Shown here piece after piece: positions 1-7,798 of a DNA stretch of 13,442 bases. Numbering within the stretch: position 1 is the first letter of the stretch; each line of letters starts with the position of its first letter. The DNA lies in NCBI RefSeq assembly GCF_047634355.1, contig NZ_JBLIAL010000024.1; one strand, written 5' to 3'. A program made the translations under genes and the position numbers. Source of the stretch: Porticoccus sp002341315 (lineage in GTDB: Bacteria > Pseudomonadota > Gammaproteobacteria > Pseudomonadales > Porticoccaceae). A model generated the notes under the pieces. That model ran no database searches, was not told the origin of the DNA, and worked only from the letters and a program-made list of their open reading frames with translations.

Positions 1-33
1 CTCACAAAAGTCGTCGAGCAAAAGCTGGACTGA
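1..33 (+). CDS. C-terminal tail of an upstream gene (partial)
   Basis: Frame 1 is open from the first base and ends in TGA at 31-33, giving the tail LTKVVEQKLD. The stop shares its last base with the ATG of the next gene (TGATG), the usual translational-coupling arrangement. In XrtA-type EPS loci the gene before hydrolase 2 is often an acyl carrier protein or acyl-CoA ligase, and a charged helical tail would fit an acyl carrier protein. Ten residues cannot prove a family, so the identity is inference from context only. Confidence 0.35.
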   Translation, partial: LTKVVEQKLD

Positions 34-875
34 TGGCTCACTCCTGCAGGTTAGAACCCGCGTATATCGCCGGGAGCAGAGGCAAACTGTTTGCACTCCA
101 CTGCGCACCTGCAGCTCGAAATGACCGTGCAGAATGCGTGATTGTCGCCCCCTCCTTTGCCGAGGAAATGAACCGTTGTCGCTATATGCAGACCATGCTG
201 GCGCAGCAACTTGCCGGCCACGGCATCGCCCTGCTATCCGTTGACCCCTTCGGTACCGGTGACAGCCAGGGCGAGTTTGTAGAAGCCGACTGGCAACAGT
301 GGGTCAGGGACCTCATCACCGCAGCAGACTATGCCGGGCAGCTCGGTTACCGATCTGTCACCCTGCTGGGCATCCGGCTCGGTGCGCTGCTGGCAGCCGC
401 CGCCGCACCCGAGATGAAAAACCTGCAACGGCTGGTCTTCTGGCAACCGGTCAGCAACGGCAAGATTGCCCTCAATCAGTTTCTGCGCATCAAAATTGCC
501 GCTGCCATTGGCCGCGACGAGGACGGCGGCACCACTGCCCAGTTTGAAGAAGAGCTCAACCGGGGGAACAGTATCCAGGTGGCGGGCTACGATGTTTCTC
601 CTGCGCTTTTCAGGGGAATCCAAACTGCCCATTTCGATCAATACCTGCCACCCGTCAACGCACCGATCAGCTGGTTTACGGTACTGGCCAGCGAAGAGCG
701 GAGCACCCCCCGCACCGATCTTAAAACTATCGAACAATGGCGCTCCGAGGGAAAACAGATTGAACATCTGACCAGTATAGGCCCCGCCTTCTGGCAGGCT
801 CACGAACGGACCCTAGCACCCAATCTGGTGAACGAGACTATCAGTCATCTGACCGGGGTACCCCAACATGAATGA
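33..875 (+). CDS. Exosortase A system-associated hydrolase 2 (alpha/beta hydrolase)
   Basis: A 280-aa protein with the alpha/beta-hydrolase fold. Recognisable blocks are SFAEEMNRCR (residues 41-50), a strand followed by DPFGTGDSQGEF (71-82), and LLGIRLGALL (111-120). These match the family called hydrolase 2 of exosortase A systems, cytoplasmic proteins of unknown substrate encoded in EPS loci. At the nucleophile elbow, where a classical hydrolase has G-x-S-x-G, this protein reads G-I-R-L-G, with Arg115 in place of Ser; as I recall this is typical of the family, so catalysis may differ or be lost. The ATG at 33 is the only usual start in this frame before the window edge and it overlaps the preceding stop. 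The gene overlaps the next one by 8 bp, so the two are surely co-transcribed. The family call is strong; the biochemical role is unknown. Confidence 0.88.
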   Translation: MAHSCRLEPAYIAGSRGKLFALHCAPAARNDRAECVIVAPSFAEEMNRCRYMQTMLAQQLAGHGIALLSVDPFGTGDSQGEFVEADWQQWVRDLITAADYAGQLGYRSVTLLGIRLGALLAAAAAPEMKNLQRLVFWQPVSNGKIALNQFLRIKIAAAIGRDEDGGTTAQFEEELNRGNSIQVAGYDVSPALFRGIQTAHFDQYLPPVNAPISWFTVLASEERSTPRTDLKTIEQWRSEGKQIEHLTSIGPAFWQAHERTLAPNLVNETISHLTGVPQHE

Positions 876-1749
876 GCACGCCGTTGTTTTCCCCTGTGAA
901 GAGGATGCACTGTTGGGTATCGTTCACGCACCGGATCAGGCGGGAACCACCGGCGTGGTCATTATTGTGGCCGGCGGCCCTCAATACCGGGTAGGCGCCC
1001 ACCGTCAGTTTGTTGTGCTGGGCAGGGAACTGGCTCGACAGGGCATTCCGGTATTGCGCTTCGATCATCGGGGAACCGGTGACAGCAACGGCGCTTTTCG
1101 CGGGTTCCTCGACATGGATGCCGATATTCGGAGTGCCATCGACACGCTCTTCAAACAATGTGGCAACCTGAAGCGCGTGATGCTCTGGGGCGAGTGTGAG
1201 TCCGCCTCGGCCGCCGCTTTTTATGCCTACAGGGATCCCAGGGTGGCGGGAATCTTTATGGTCAACCCCTGGATCAGAACAGAGGCAGGGCAAGCCAAAA
1301 CCTACCTCAAACACTACTACTGGAACCGGCTGAGAGACCCCCGTTTCTGGCAGAAAATCCGGGCCGGCCAGTTCTCGCTGATGCGCTCACTGAAAGCCTG
1401 GTTACAACTGCTCAGGCATGTCGCCCAAAACGCCTCCAAAAGCAACGGCGATTCAAAGAAGACTTCAGACACAGAAGAGCTGACGGCGCTGCCCTTGCCC
1501 GAACGCTTAACCAAAAGCCTGCAACGCTTTCCGGGAAAGACGTATATCCTGACCAGTGGCAACGACTACATTGCCCAGGAATTCAAAGATTTCACGTATA
1601 GCTCAGCTGTCTGGAAAAGCTCCGGGCTACAGGATAAAATCTTTTTTAATGAAATGGCCGATGCCGACCATACCTTTTCCCGGACGGTCTGGCGTACGGA
1701 ACTGTTCGAGCAAACAGCACAATGGCTGAAAGACCATTTGACCGGTTAG
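868..1749 (+). CDS. Exosortase A system-associated hydrolase 1 (alpha/beta hydrolase)
   Basis: A 293-aa alpha/beta hydrolase. Visible blocks are AGGPQYRVGAHRQF (35-48), RFDHRGTGDSNGAFRGF (64-80), the elbow WGECESASAA (107-116), NPWIR (133-137), and a C-terminal stretch with GNDYIAQEF and ADADHTFS that can supply the acidic residue and the histidine of a triad. These match the hydrolase 1 family of exosortase A systems. The elbow has Cys110 rather than Ser, so a cysteine nucleophile is possible (inference). Its start overlaps the end of hydrolase 2 (ATGAATGA, 868-875), with a G-rich stretch about ten bases upstream as a weak ribosome site. Pairing with hydrolase 2 in this order is the hallmark of these EPS loci. 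The substrate is unknown; candidates are esters or thioesters made by the neighbouring acyl ligase/carrier genes. Confidence 0.88.
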   Translation: MNEHAVVFPCEEDALLGIVHAPDQAGTTGVVIIVAGGPQYRVGAHRQFVVLGRELARQGIPVLRFDHRGTGDSNGAFRGFLDMDADIRSAIDTLFKQCGNLKRVMLWGECESASAAAFYAYRDPRVAGIFMVNPWIRTEAGQAKTYLKHYYWNRLRDPRFWQKIRAGQFSLMRSLKAWLQLLRHVAQNASKSNGDSKKTSDTEELTALPLPERLTKSLQRFPGKTYILTSGNDYIAQEFKDFTYSSAVWKSSGLQDKIFFNEMADADHTFSRTVWRTELFEQTAQWLKDHLTG

Positions 1750-1867
1750 CCCGATCAAATGTCTGAGAACACCAACAACAACCACTGACCAACTACTGAA
1801 TAATGGTTGCTATTGCCACCCCGCCAAACCCGAATAGATGGACCGCAAACAAAATGGAGCTTACGCC
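1750..1867 (+). other. 118-bp leader before the amidotransferase gene
   Basis: A short gap between hydrolase 1 and the amidotransferase. It has a 6-bp inverted repeat, CAACCA (1779-1784) and TGGTTG (1804-1809), with a 19-base loop, but no T-run, so it is not a convincing terminator. Close to its end, GGAG at 1856-1859 lies 8 bases before the ATG at 1868 and decides that start over an in-frame ATG at 1838, which has no ribosome site. Confidence 0.4.
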
Positions 1868-3733
1868 ATGACCACCAGCAACCTGCCGCCGCTGCTCAAT
1901 CACTTCCTGGCGGGCTGGTCCTGCTCTACAGCATCAGCATCCAGCCCAAAAAATTCGCTGGTCAGAATGGTGACAGCGGCCAATAGCTCACTGCCCAATA
2001 TTTCAGTCGAAAACGGCACATCGGCCTGTGCCAGCAGCGATGCGCTTTACCAAACAGATAACGGGTCCAGTTTTGCCATGATTGGAGAACCGGAATGGAC
2101 CGAGGAACACCTGGCCAGCAAAGCCCGCGAGGAGGGCCACGGCGCAGCATTGGCAATGGCCCACGCTGAATACGGCAGCCGCTTTTTACAAGCATTAAGG
2201 GGTCCGTTCGCCTTCGCGGTTATCGATACCTCGACAGATACGGTGATGCTGGGTACCGACCGGATGGGCCGTTACCCGCTTTATTACACCGAGATCGATC
2301 ACGGACTGGTTTTCGGTTCTTCGGCATCCATTGCACGTGCCAATACGAACCCGGCTGAGGGGTCCGAAAAAGCCAGGCTGCAAGCCCAGGGCCTGTATGA
2401 ATACGTCTATTTTCATATGGTACCCAGCCCACACTCCATCTTTGAGAAATTGAAGAAGTTACCCGCCGGCCACCTGTTGCTTTACTCGGAAAACCAGTGC
2501 GTCGTCAGCAACTACTTCCGGCCCGTGTTCAGGGAACAATCGCCGGATGGATTTACCGGCCTCGGAGCAGAGCTCAAGACACAGTTAAAAGGTGCCGTTG
2601 AACGGTGCATCAAGCCCGACGTGAAAGTGGGGGCATTTCTCAGCGGCGGGCTGGACAGCTCCACCGTCGCCGGCATGCTGGCTGAAATCTGTCCGAATAA
2701 TGCCCATGCATTTTCGATCGGCTTTTCAGCCAAGGGTTACGATGAGATGGCCTACGCGCGCCTCACCGCAAAACACTTCGGCATCCAGCTCCACGAGTAC
2801 TATGTCACGCCAGAGGATGTGGTGAAGGCCCTGCCAATGGTCGCCGCCAGTTATGACGAACCGTTCGGCAACTCCTCTGCCCTACCCGCCTATTTCTGCG
2901 CAAAACTGGCCGCCGAAAACGGTATCCAGTGCCTGCTTGCCGGCGACGGTGGCGATGAGCTGTTTGGTGGCAACGAACGCTATATCAAGCAACGGGTATT
3001 TGAAAACTACCAGAAGTTTCCCGCAGGCCTGCGGCACGCATTCATTGAACCGCTCATCAATGTCCTCCCCAATGCCATACCACTGGCTGGCAAGGCAAAA
3101 AGCTACCTGCAGCAGGCCAATGTTCCGCTGCCCGACCGCCTTCAGAGTTATAACTTCCTGCATCGCCATGCCGCGAATGAAATTTTCGATGATGAATTTC
3201 TGGCGACAGTCAACACCCAGGCGCCGCTCCAGTTACTGAGAGAAACTTACCATCGGGCGACTGACGCCAGTACGCTCAATAAAATGCTGTATCTGGACTG
3301 GCAATATACCCTGGCGGATAACGACCTCAGAAAGGTCAGCCACATGTGTGAACTGGCTGGCGTGGATGTCGCTTATCCCATGCTGGATGACGGTCTGATT
3401 GACCTGTCATGTCGAGTACCTAGTGACTGGAAGATCAAAGGCAACGACCTGCGCCATTTTTACAAAGCCGCACTGAAGGGCTGGCTGCACGACGACACCA
3501 TCAACAAGAAAAAACAGGGTTTCGGCTTGCCGTTTGGGGTATGGATGGAAACCCATAAACCGCTTCAGGAAATGGCCTATGACCATCTACTGAACCTGAA
3601 AAAACGCCAGTTTTTCAAACCCGCGTTTATTGACCAGACCATAGACCTGCACAGAAATCAGCATGCTGCCTATTACGGGGAACTGATCTGGATTTTGATG
3701 GTGCTGGAAATGTGGTTGGTCCAACACCAATAA
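1868..3733 (+). CDS. Asparagine synthase-related amidotransferase with a degenerate glutaminase domain (EPS locus)
   Basis: A 621-aa protein of asparagine synthetase B architecture: an N-terminal Ntn-type glutaminase domain (about 1-225) and a C-terminal ATP-pyrophosphatase synthetase domain. The synthetase half is intact by motif: PP-loop SGGLDSS at 259-265, SYDEPFGNSSALP, and AGDGGDELFGGNERY from residue 358. The N-terminal half keeps the family core (RGPFAFAVID, GTDRMGRYPLYY) but has no M-C-G-I start: the protein begins MTTSNLPPLL, and the first Cys is near residue 19. A catalytic Cys at position 2 is required for glutamine hydrolysis in class-II amidotransferases, so this enzyme probably uses free ammonia or another nucleophile, as the Cys-less beta-lactam synthetase-type relatives do, or acts with another glutaminase. 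The start at 1868 is chosen for its GGAG site. XrtA-type EPS loci carry such genes and they are thought to amidate a sugar acid or peptide; the acceptor is unknown. Confidence 0.88.
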   Translation: MTTSNLPPLLNHFLAGWSCSTASASSPKNSLVRMVTAANSSLPNISVENGTSACASSDALYQTDNGSSFAMIGEPEWTEEHLASKAREEGHGAALAMAHAEYGSRFLQALRGPFAFAVIDTSTDTVMLGTDRMGRYPLYYTEIDHGLVFGSSASIARANTNPAEGSEKARLQAQGLYEYVYFHMVPSPHSIFEKLKKLPAGHLLLYSENQCVVSNYFRPVFREQSPDGFTGLGAELKTQLKGAVERCIKPDVKVGAFLSGGLDSSTVAGMLAEICPNNAHAFSIGFSAKGYDEMAYARLTAKHFGIQLHEYYVTPEDVVKALPMVAASYDEPFGNSSALPAYFCAKLAAENGIQCLLAGDGGDELFGGNERYIKQRVFENYQKFPAGLRHAFIEPLINVLPNAIPLAGKAKSYLQQANVPLPDRLQSYNFLHRHAANEIFDDEFLATVNTQAPLQLLRETYHRATDASTLNKMLYLDWQYTLADNDLRKVSHMCELAGVDVAYPMLDDGLIDLSCRVPSDWKIKGNDLRHFYKAALKGWLHDDTINKKKQGFGLPFGVWMETHKPLQEMAYDHLLNLKKRQFFKPAFIDQTIDLHRNQHAAYYGELIWILMVLEMWLVQHQ

Positions 3734-4127
3734 AAAACCAACCGCTGGCTCAGCGCTAACCTCTCGATAAACAGCTTAGCTAGCCGGCCTTTGTACTGAA
3801 ATTTTCTGAAAAAGTGATCAACGGCCTCTAACTTGTCGGTAGAGAGTGAGTATAGCTTGGGGAAAATATTCAAGCCGTTAACAGCCTATCAAATATCGAC
3901 TCCGCCTGCTGACAGCAATAGCCAACAGTCATGCCAACACAATCACTGGCGATAGAACCATGGACAGTGAATGGATTACCCCATGTGATAGCCAAACGAT
4001 AGAAAATCTCATAAATTGCCACCCTTCCTGCCGGAATTCGCGAATTAATCAGTTATTATCACCGTCAAGCCCCGGTGGAAGCACTCTACCGGAGAAATAA
4101 GAGTTATTACCTATCGGAAAAGCGTCA
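3734..4127. other. 394-bp spacer without a convincing gene
   Basis: No protein-coding gene is convincing here. It separates the GC-rich XrtA-type genes from the less GC-rich SGNH/MBOAT pair. Near the amidotransferase end is a 5-bp stem CGCTG-gct-CAGCG (3743-3755) without a T-run. Closer to the next gene are a perfect 12-bp palindrome (4035-4046), a hairpin CCGGT/ACCGG (4072-4092) and AATAA-gag-TTATT (4096-4108). A promoter for the downstream pair probably lies here, but I see no clear -35/-10 pair. Confidence 0.45.
4035..4046. promoter_or_regulatory. Perfect 12-bp palindrome, possible operator
   Basis: AATTCGCGAATT is its own reverse complement. It sits 81 bases before the GTG of the SGNH gene in a spacer with no gene, a plausible place for a dimeric regulator site. 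Only position and symmetry support this; no regulator is identified. Confidence 0.25.
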
Positions 4128-5234
4128 GTGAATAGTTTAAAGTCAGTGCCGAAATACTGGATTACTATTGTGCTTGCTATCTCGATATTCCTCATTTGCG
4201 AGCTTGCGCTGCAACTGAGGTCACACCTTCGTTATGGAACAAGTGTGTTCAATGTGTTTGGTAGCGAAAACAACAGCACATACATTGTCGACGATAAAAC
4301 GGGACTGAAGCTACTGCAAAAAAATGCAGTTATAGAAGGCTCACAAGCTCGAATTGAGACGAACTCACTTGGTTTGAGGAGTCCAGAAATATCGATTGAA
4401 AAGCCTGAGGGTGTAATAAGAATAGCCGTTGTCGGCGCTTCATCAGTGATGGGCACCTATACCCGTGATAATAACGACGTCCTCGCATATCAACTGCAAG
4501 ACAAGCTATCTAGTCATTATGGATCTGGATTGATTGAAGTCATCAACGCTGGTATCGCGGGTTATTCACTGGCGGACCAACAAAAAATGGTGAAGAACGT
4601 ATTGTTTCCCTTGGCGTTAGATGGAGTCATCATTTATTCCGGTTTTAACGATCTTTCGAGCTACTGTGGCACCTCATCAGAGGTCGCTGGAGAGGATTAC
4701 GGTCTTCACAGTGTCGATGCGCCAAGCTGGCTACTGACTGTAGAGCTAATAACCAAAAATACAATCTGGCTTAGAACACTGGACTCGGGAAGTGACAAAT
4801 TGACTGCCCCATCGACACTTGATACGGGGCAGTTCGTCGCTGACCTGAACAGACTGTTTTCGTTGATTGAATCTTCCGGGCTGGCAGGCCTTGTGCTAAC
4901 CAATCCGCGGTCATATTCACGGGAAATGCCCGAAGCGGAGCAAAGAGCTCTCTCCGAAACGGCAAGATACTATAGCCCCTGTTTTGATACCGCTGGATTA
5001 CACAACTTGTATGACAAGCACAATGACCTGATAGAACAGGTTGCACTACAACATCAATTGTCCGTATTTCGCTTAGATCAAAAAATGCCTCATGGTAAAA
5101 AATATTTTGGTGATGCAACGCATTTCACGGTTTTCGGCACCGACTACGCCGTTGATCTGATAACGAAAGACGTGATCAACCTGGTAGATAAGATTTCGCA
5201 AAAAGGCAGTCAGCTACCGGAGATGACTGAATGA
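4128..5234 (+). CDS. Membrane-anchored SGNH/GDSL hydrolase-like protein (polysaccharide O-acyl transfer)
   Basis: A 368-aa protein with one N-terminal hydrophobic segment (about 11-28), so most of it is probably periplasmic. SGNH blocks are in order: VVGASSVMG with the likely nucleophile Ser105 (101-109), NAGIAGYS (140-147), SGFNDL with the G-x-N-D block (171-176), and DATHF with Asp329 and His332. The catalytic set is therefore complete. Proteins of this type next to MBOAT acyltransferases act like AlgX/AlgJ, passing acyl groups to polysaccharide, or as esterases. The start is GTG with a weak GGAAAAG-like ribosome site; the frame has a TAA at 4098 and no ATG between. The stop overlaps the MBOAT start as ATGA, so the two are translationally coupled. 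Function as an acetyl transfer partner is inference from the pair. Confidence 0.83.
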   Translation: MNSLKSVPKYWITIVLAISIFLICELALQLRSHLRYGTSVFNVFGSENNSTYIVDDKTGLKLLQKNAVIEGSQARIETNSLGLRSPEISIEKPEGVIRIAVVGASSVMGTYTRDNNDVLAYQLQDKLSSHYGSGLIEVINAGIAGYSLADQQKMVKNVLFPLALDGVIIYSGFNDLSSYCGTSSEVAGEDYGLHSVDAPSWLLTVELITKNTIWLRTLDSGSDKLTAPSTLDTGQFVADLNRLFSLIESSGLAGLVLTNPRSYSREMPEAEQRALSETARYYSPCFDTAGLHNLYDKHNDLIEQVALQHQLSVFRLDQKMPHGKKYFGDATHFTVFGTDYAVDLITKDVINLVDKISQKGSQLPEMTE

Positions 5235-6652
5235 GTTTTCAGTCTTTTCATTTCCTTATATTTTTTCTGATAGTTCTCTGCACAGTCAGGTGTTTATTGT
5301 GGGAACGCGAGAGCGCCAAAAAGACATTTTTACTAGTCAGTAGCTATTACTTTTACATGTGCTGGGACTGGCGTTTTGCGAGCCTTATTTTTGCTATCAC
5401 CATCATAAATTTCATTATTGGCCCCAAGATCACGCAAGCCAATTCGTTACGCCTCAAGCGCTTCTGGCTAGGCGTATCCTTAATAGCCAGCTTGGGGATA
5501 CTCGCTTACTTCAAATATGCGAACTTCTTTATAGACAGCGCCAATAGCCTGCTAACCGCCATAGGATTCCACAATGAACTGCCACTACTCTCAGTTGTAT
5601 TGCCCGTAGGGATCTCGTTCTATACCTTCCAAAGTATCAGCTATACTCTGGATATTTACCGTGAACGTACCGAACCAGTTCGCAGTTTCAGAGACTTCGC
5701 GCTATTTGTTTCATTCTTTCCTCAATTGGTTGCGGGGCCGATAGTCAGGGCGAGCTACTTCCTGCCACAATTGCAGTCTCCACCCAAGCAGGAGCCTCAT
5801 GCAGTTGAATCCGGCTTGTCACTGATTCTCAGGGGTTTCATTAAAAAAATTGCGATCGCAGATGTTCTCGCGCTTCATTTGGTAGATCCAATATTCGCCA
5901 GCCCTGCCAACTACTCTCCTTTACTACTGTTTGTCGGGATCTACGCCTATAGTTTTCAGGTCTATATGGACTTTTCCGGTTACACAGATATCGCCCGTGG
6001 CGTAGCCCGAACCCTTGGTTATGAGTTACAGATTAATTTTAACAGGCCATATAAGGCCCAAAGTATTTCCGAATTTTGGCAACGTTGGCATATCTCAATG
6101 TCTTCTTTCTTCCGGGATTATCTGTATTTCGGTTTGGGTGGCACCAAAAAAGGTAACGTTTATGTCAACCTCTTTATTACGTTCATCGCTATAGGTATCT
6201 GGCATGGAGCAGGCTGGAATTTTGTCGCCTATGGTTTCTGCCATGGCGCTCTTGTCTCTTATGAAAGGTGGAAAAGAAATAGGCGTAAACGACTAGGTCT
6301 GCCAGAGCTGAAATACCATGGCCTTCAGCTCGTCTGGCAAATTTTCCTAGTATTCAATCTCGTCTCCTTGACCAGGATCCTGTTTCGCGGTGGTTCGATT
6401 GAAGACGCCATTAGTTATCTGACCAGCATGATTAATTTCGAAACGGTATCCGCATCTGTGAGCATGATCGGTATCGGTGCTCTACTCTTGGCGACAATAT
6501 TGCACTATACACCTGACAGGTGGACCATTGAGTGGAAAGCTTTATTTATCCGCATGCCGTCTTTTTTACAAGCTGGATTTATCGTTTTTACTGTTTTTGC
6601 ACTGATAGCCATGTCCTCAGGTGAAGCTCCCTTTGTTTATTTTCAGTTTTAG
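5231..6652 (+). CDS. MBOAT family O-acyltransferase (AlgI/PatA-like)
   Basis: A 473-aa polytopic membrane protein, the usual length for AlgI-like MBOAT enzymes. Signature stretches are PVGISFYTFQSISY (125-138), FFPQLVAGPI (162-171), YMDFSGYTDIARG (245-257), FWQRWHISMSSFFRDYLY with His287 (282-299), and GIWHGAGWNF with His325, the expected active-site histidine. Such enzymes move an acyl group, usually acetyl, from a cytoplasmic donor across the inner membrane to a periplasmic SGNH partner that modifies a polysaccharide. GGAG at 5219-5222 lies 8 bases before the ATG, and the start overlaps the stop of the SGNH gene. The adjacent SGNH gene is the natural partner. The acyl group and acceptor cannot be told from sequence. 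Confidence 0.92.
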   Translation: MSFQSFHFLIFFLIVLCTVRCLLWERESAKKTFLLVSSYYFYMCWDWRFASLIFAITIINFIIGPKITQANSLRLKRFWLGVSLIASLGILAYFKYANFFIDSANSLLTAIGFHNELPLLSVVLPVGISFYTFQSISYTLDIYRERTEPVRSFRDFALFVSFFPQLVAGPIVRASYFLPQLQSPPKQEPHAVESGLSLILRGFIKKIAIADVLALHLVDPIFASPANYSPLLLFVGIYAYSFQVYMDFSGYTDIARGVARTLGYELQINFNRPYKAQSISEFWQRWHISMSSFFRDYLYFGLGGTKKGNVYVNLFITFIAIGIWHGAGWNFVAYGFCHGALVSYERWKRNRRKRLGLPELKYHGLQLVWQIFLVFNLVSLTRILFRGGSIEDAISYLTSMINFETVSASVSMIGIGALLLATILHYTPDRWTIEWKALFIRMPSFLQAGFIVFTVFALIAMSSGEAPFVYFQF

Positions 6653-6930
6653 CGGCCCTCAGCAAGAGCAACAAAGGGTTGGCTCTGTCTGAAACGTATA
6701 AAATAAACACTCTTCTTTGCCGACGACAACCCCTGCCAGTTCAAAGAAACAGCAGTTACGCAGCCTCATATAAACGACAAATAGAGCTACCACCGGCAAT
6801 GGTCTACCCAACCTCAATATACTTGTTGGCAAGAGCTGGTCATTGGTGCTTCTCTCCCATGATAGTATTGTAGTCATTAGTCTGTGCGGCACTTTATCTG
6901 GGTCAGCAAGCACAAGACAGGTTGATCCCG
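6653..6930. other. 278-bp stretch after the MBOAT gene, no supported gene
   Basis: Between the MBOAT stop and the pseudogene I see no gene with family features on either strand. One plus frame (shared with the pseudogene) is open up to a TAG at 6871 and the minus strand is open across most of the region, but neither translation looks conserved. A 5-bp inverted repeat, AGAGC/GCTCT, lies just after the MBOAT gene without a T-run. It may be the decayed 5' flank of the pseudogene. Confidence 0.4.
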
Positions 6931-7770
6931 ATGACCGACATTTCACCCCAGTCCTATTATCAGCTTGCCATTGTTTCTGGTACTGTATCTGGTCATGGTT
7001 ATGCAGCGCTTCCACCAGAACTGTTAGCAGCGGAACAGTCAGTTGCCCGACAAAATCCAGCTGCAGTCCTCACTCTGAACAGGAGTCTTTATCGTAATTT
7101 ATTGAAAGAATTTACCTTGGCTGATGCCTGCTGAGTTTTTCCTGAAAAATTCCATTTTCTGTACGAGCAGCAACTGCAGCGGATAGAAAATCTGCTCACC
7201 GATAAGCCAGATAGCTATTTTTCTTTCGATAACGACCCTTTTCGCAAGGACCTTGCCATTCTGTGCCACCGGCTTATTCGCTGCGGCGCCGAGTTTCCAA
7301 CACTCTTCTCTGGCATCTCCCGGAGCCTGATATTTAAGGCCGGCTTACGACAAGCCGCTAAATTTATTCAGGTGATATGTCGCGGCATCAAACCCTTTCT
7401 TGAGCTGCATATGCATCCGCACTTCACTAAAGCTTTTAATCCTGAGGGTTGGATGGAAACCTATGAAAATCTGGCAGACTTGCTAGCTGCTAACCCCTCC
7501 TTGCTTGGGGTCCAGAGTACCAGTTGGTTTCTGGATCCTGCGCTTATGGAGGTAAGTCCGCACCTATCCTACCTCTGAGAGGTACCCGAACGCTGTGGCG
7601 CCAGAATACTCTATGCTGGAGAGGATGACTGCGATTACTCTGGGGCATTTGCAACCTCGCAAACCCGTAGTGACCTATATAGTTCCGGTCACTATAAACC
7701 CCGTTTCTATACCCGTATCTGGCCACGCCAACTACTCATCCAGCGCAGCTGGCGATTGCTCCCTCATTGA
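6931..7770 (+). pseudogene. Broken gene of about 280 codons with two in-frame TGA stops
   Basis: One plus-strand frame reads as protein from about ATG 6931 to TGA 7768-7770, broken only by TGA at 7132-7134 and TGA at 7576-7578; no frameshift is needed. The pieces join naturally: a helical N-terminal part (YYQLAIVSGTVSGHGYAALP, LNRSLYRNLLKEF), a middle part (FLYEQQLQRIENLL, FDNDPFRKDL), and a conserved-looking C-terminal part (FLELHMHPHF, STSWFLDPAL, SPHLSYL then stop, EVPERCGARILYAGEDD, FATSQTRSDLY). The last part resembles an uncharacterised bacterial family in which, from memory, an Arg follows S-x-x-x-Y-L, so the second TGA looks like CGA to TGA. I cannot name the family. The gene lies between two oppositely oriented modules, and its decay fits loss of function after acquisition. 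A TTG at 6922 is an alternative start. Confidence 0.65.
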
Positions 7771-7798
7771 TGTCAACGAACCGTCAAATTACTTAGCT

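Noticed and set aside
3714..3743. GGTTGG/CCAACC inverted repeat spanning the amidotransferase stop as a terminator
   Set aside because: The stem lies partly inside the coding end, the loop is 18 bases, and no T-run follows.
3673..3885. A minus-strand frame of about 66 codons after the amidotransferase gene (reads LYSLSTDKLEAVDHFFRKF)
   Set aside because: Part of it resembles short antitoxin-like helices, but it starts at TTG without a clear ribosome site, overlaps the 3' end of the amidotransferase, and has no toxin neighbour. Left unannotated.
6659..7015. Minus-strand open frame of 118 codons opposite the start of the pseudogene
   Set aside because: It lies antisense to the readable plus frame, and its translation shows no family motif or credible start. 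Most likely chance.
7132..7578. Selenocysteine or stop-codon recoding at the two in-frame TGA codons
   Set aside because: There is no obvious stem-loop of SECIS type just after either TGA, and the second TGA replaces an expected Arg, which fits a plain nonsense mutation.
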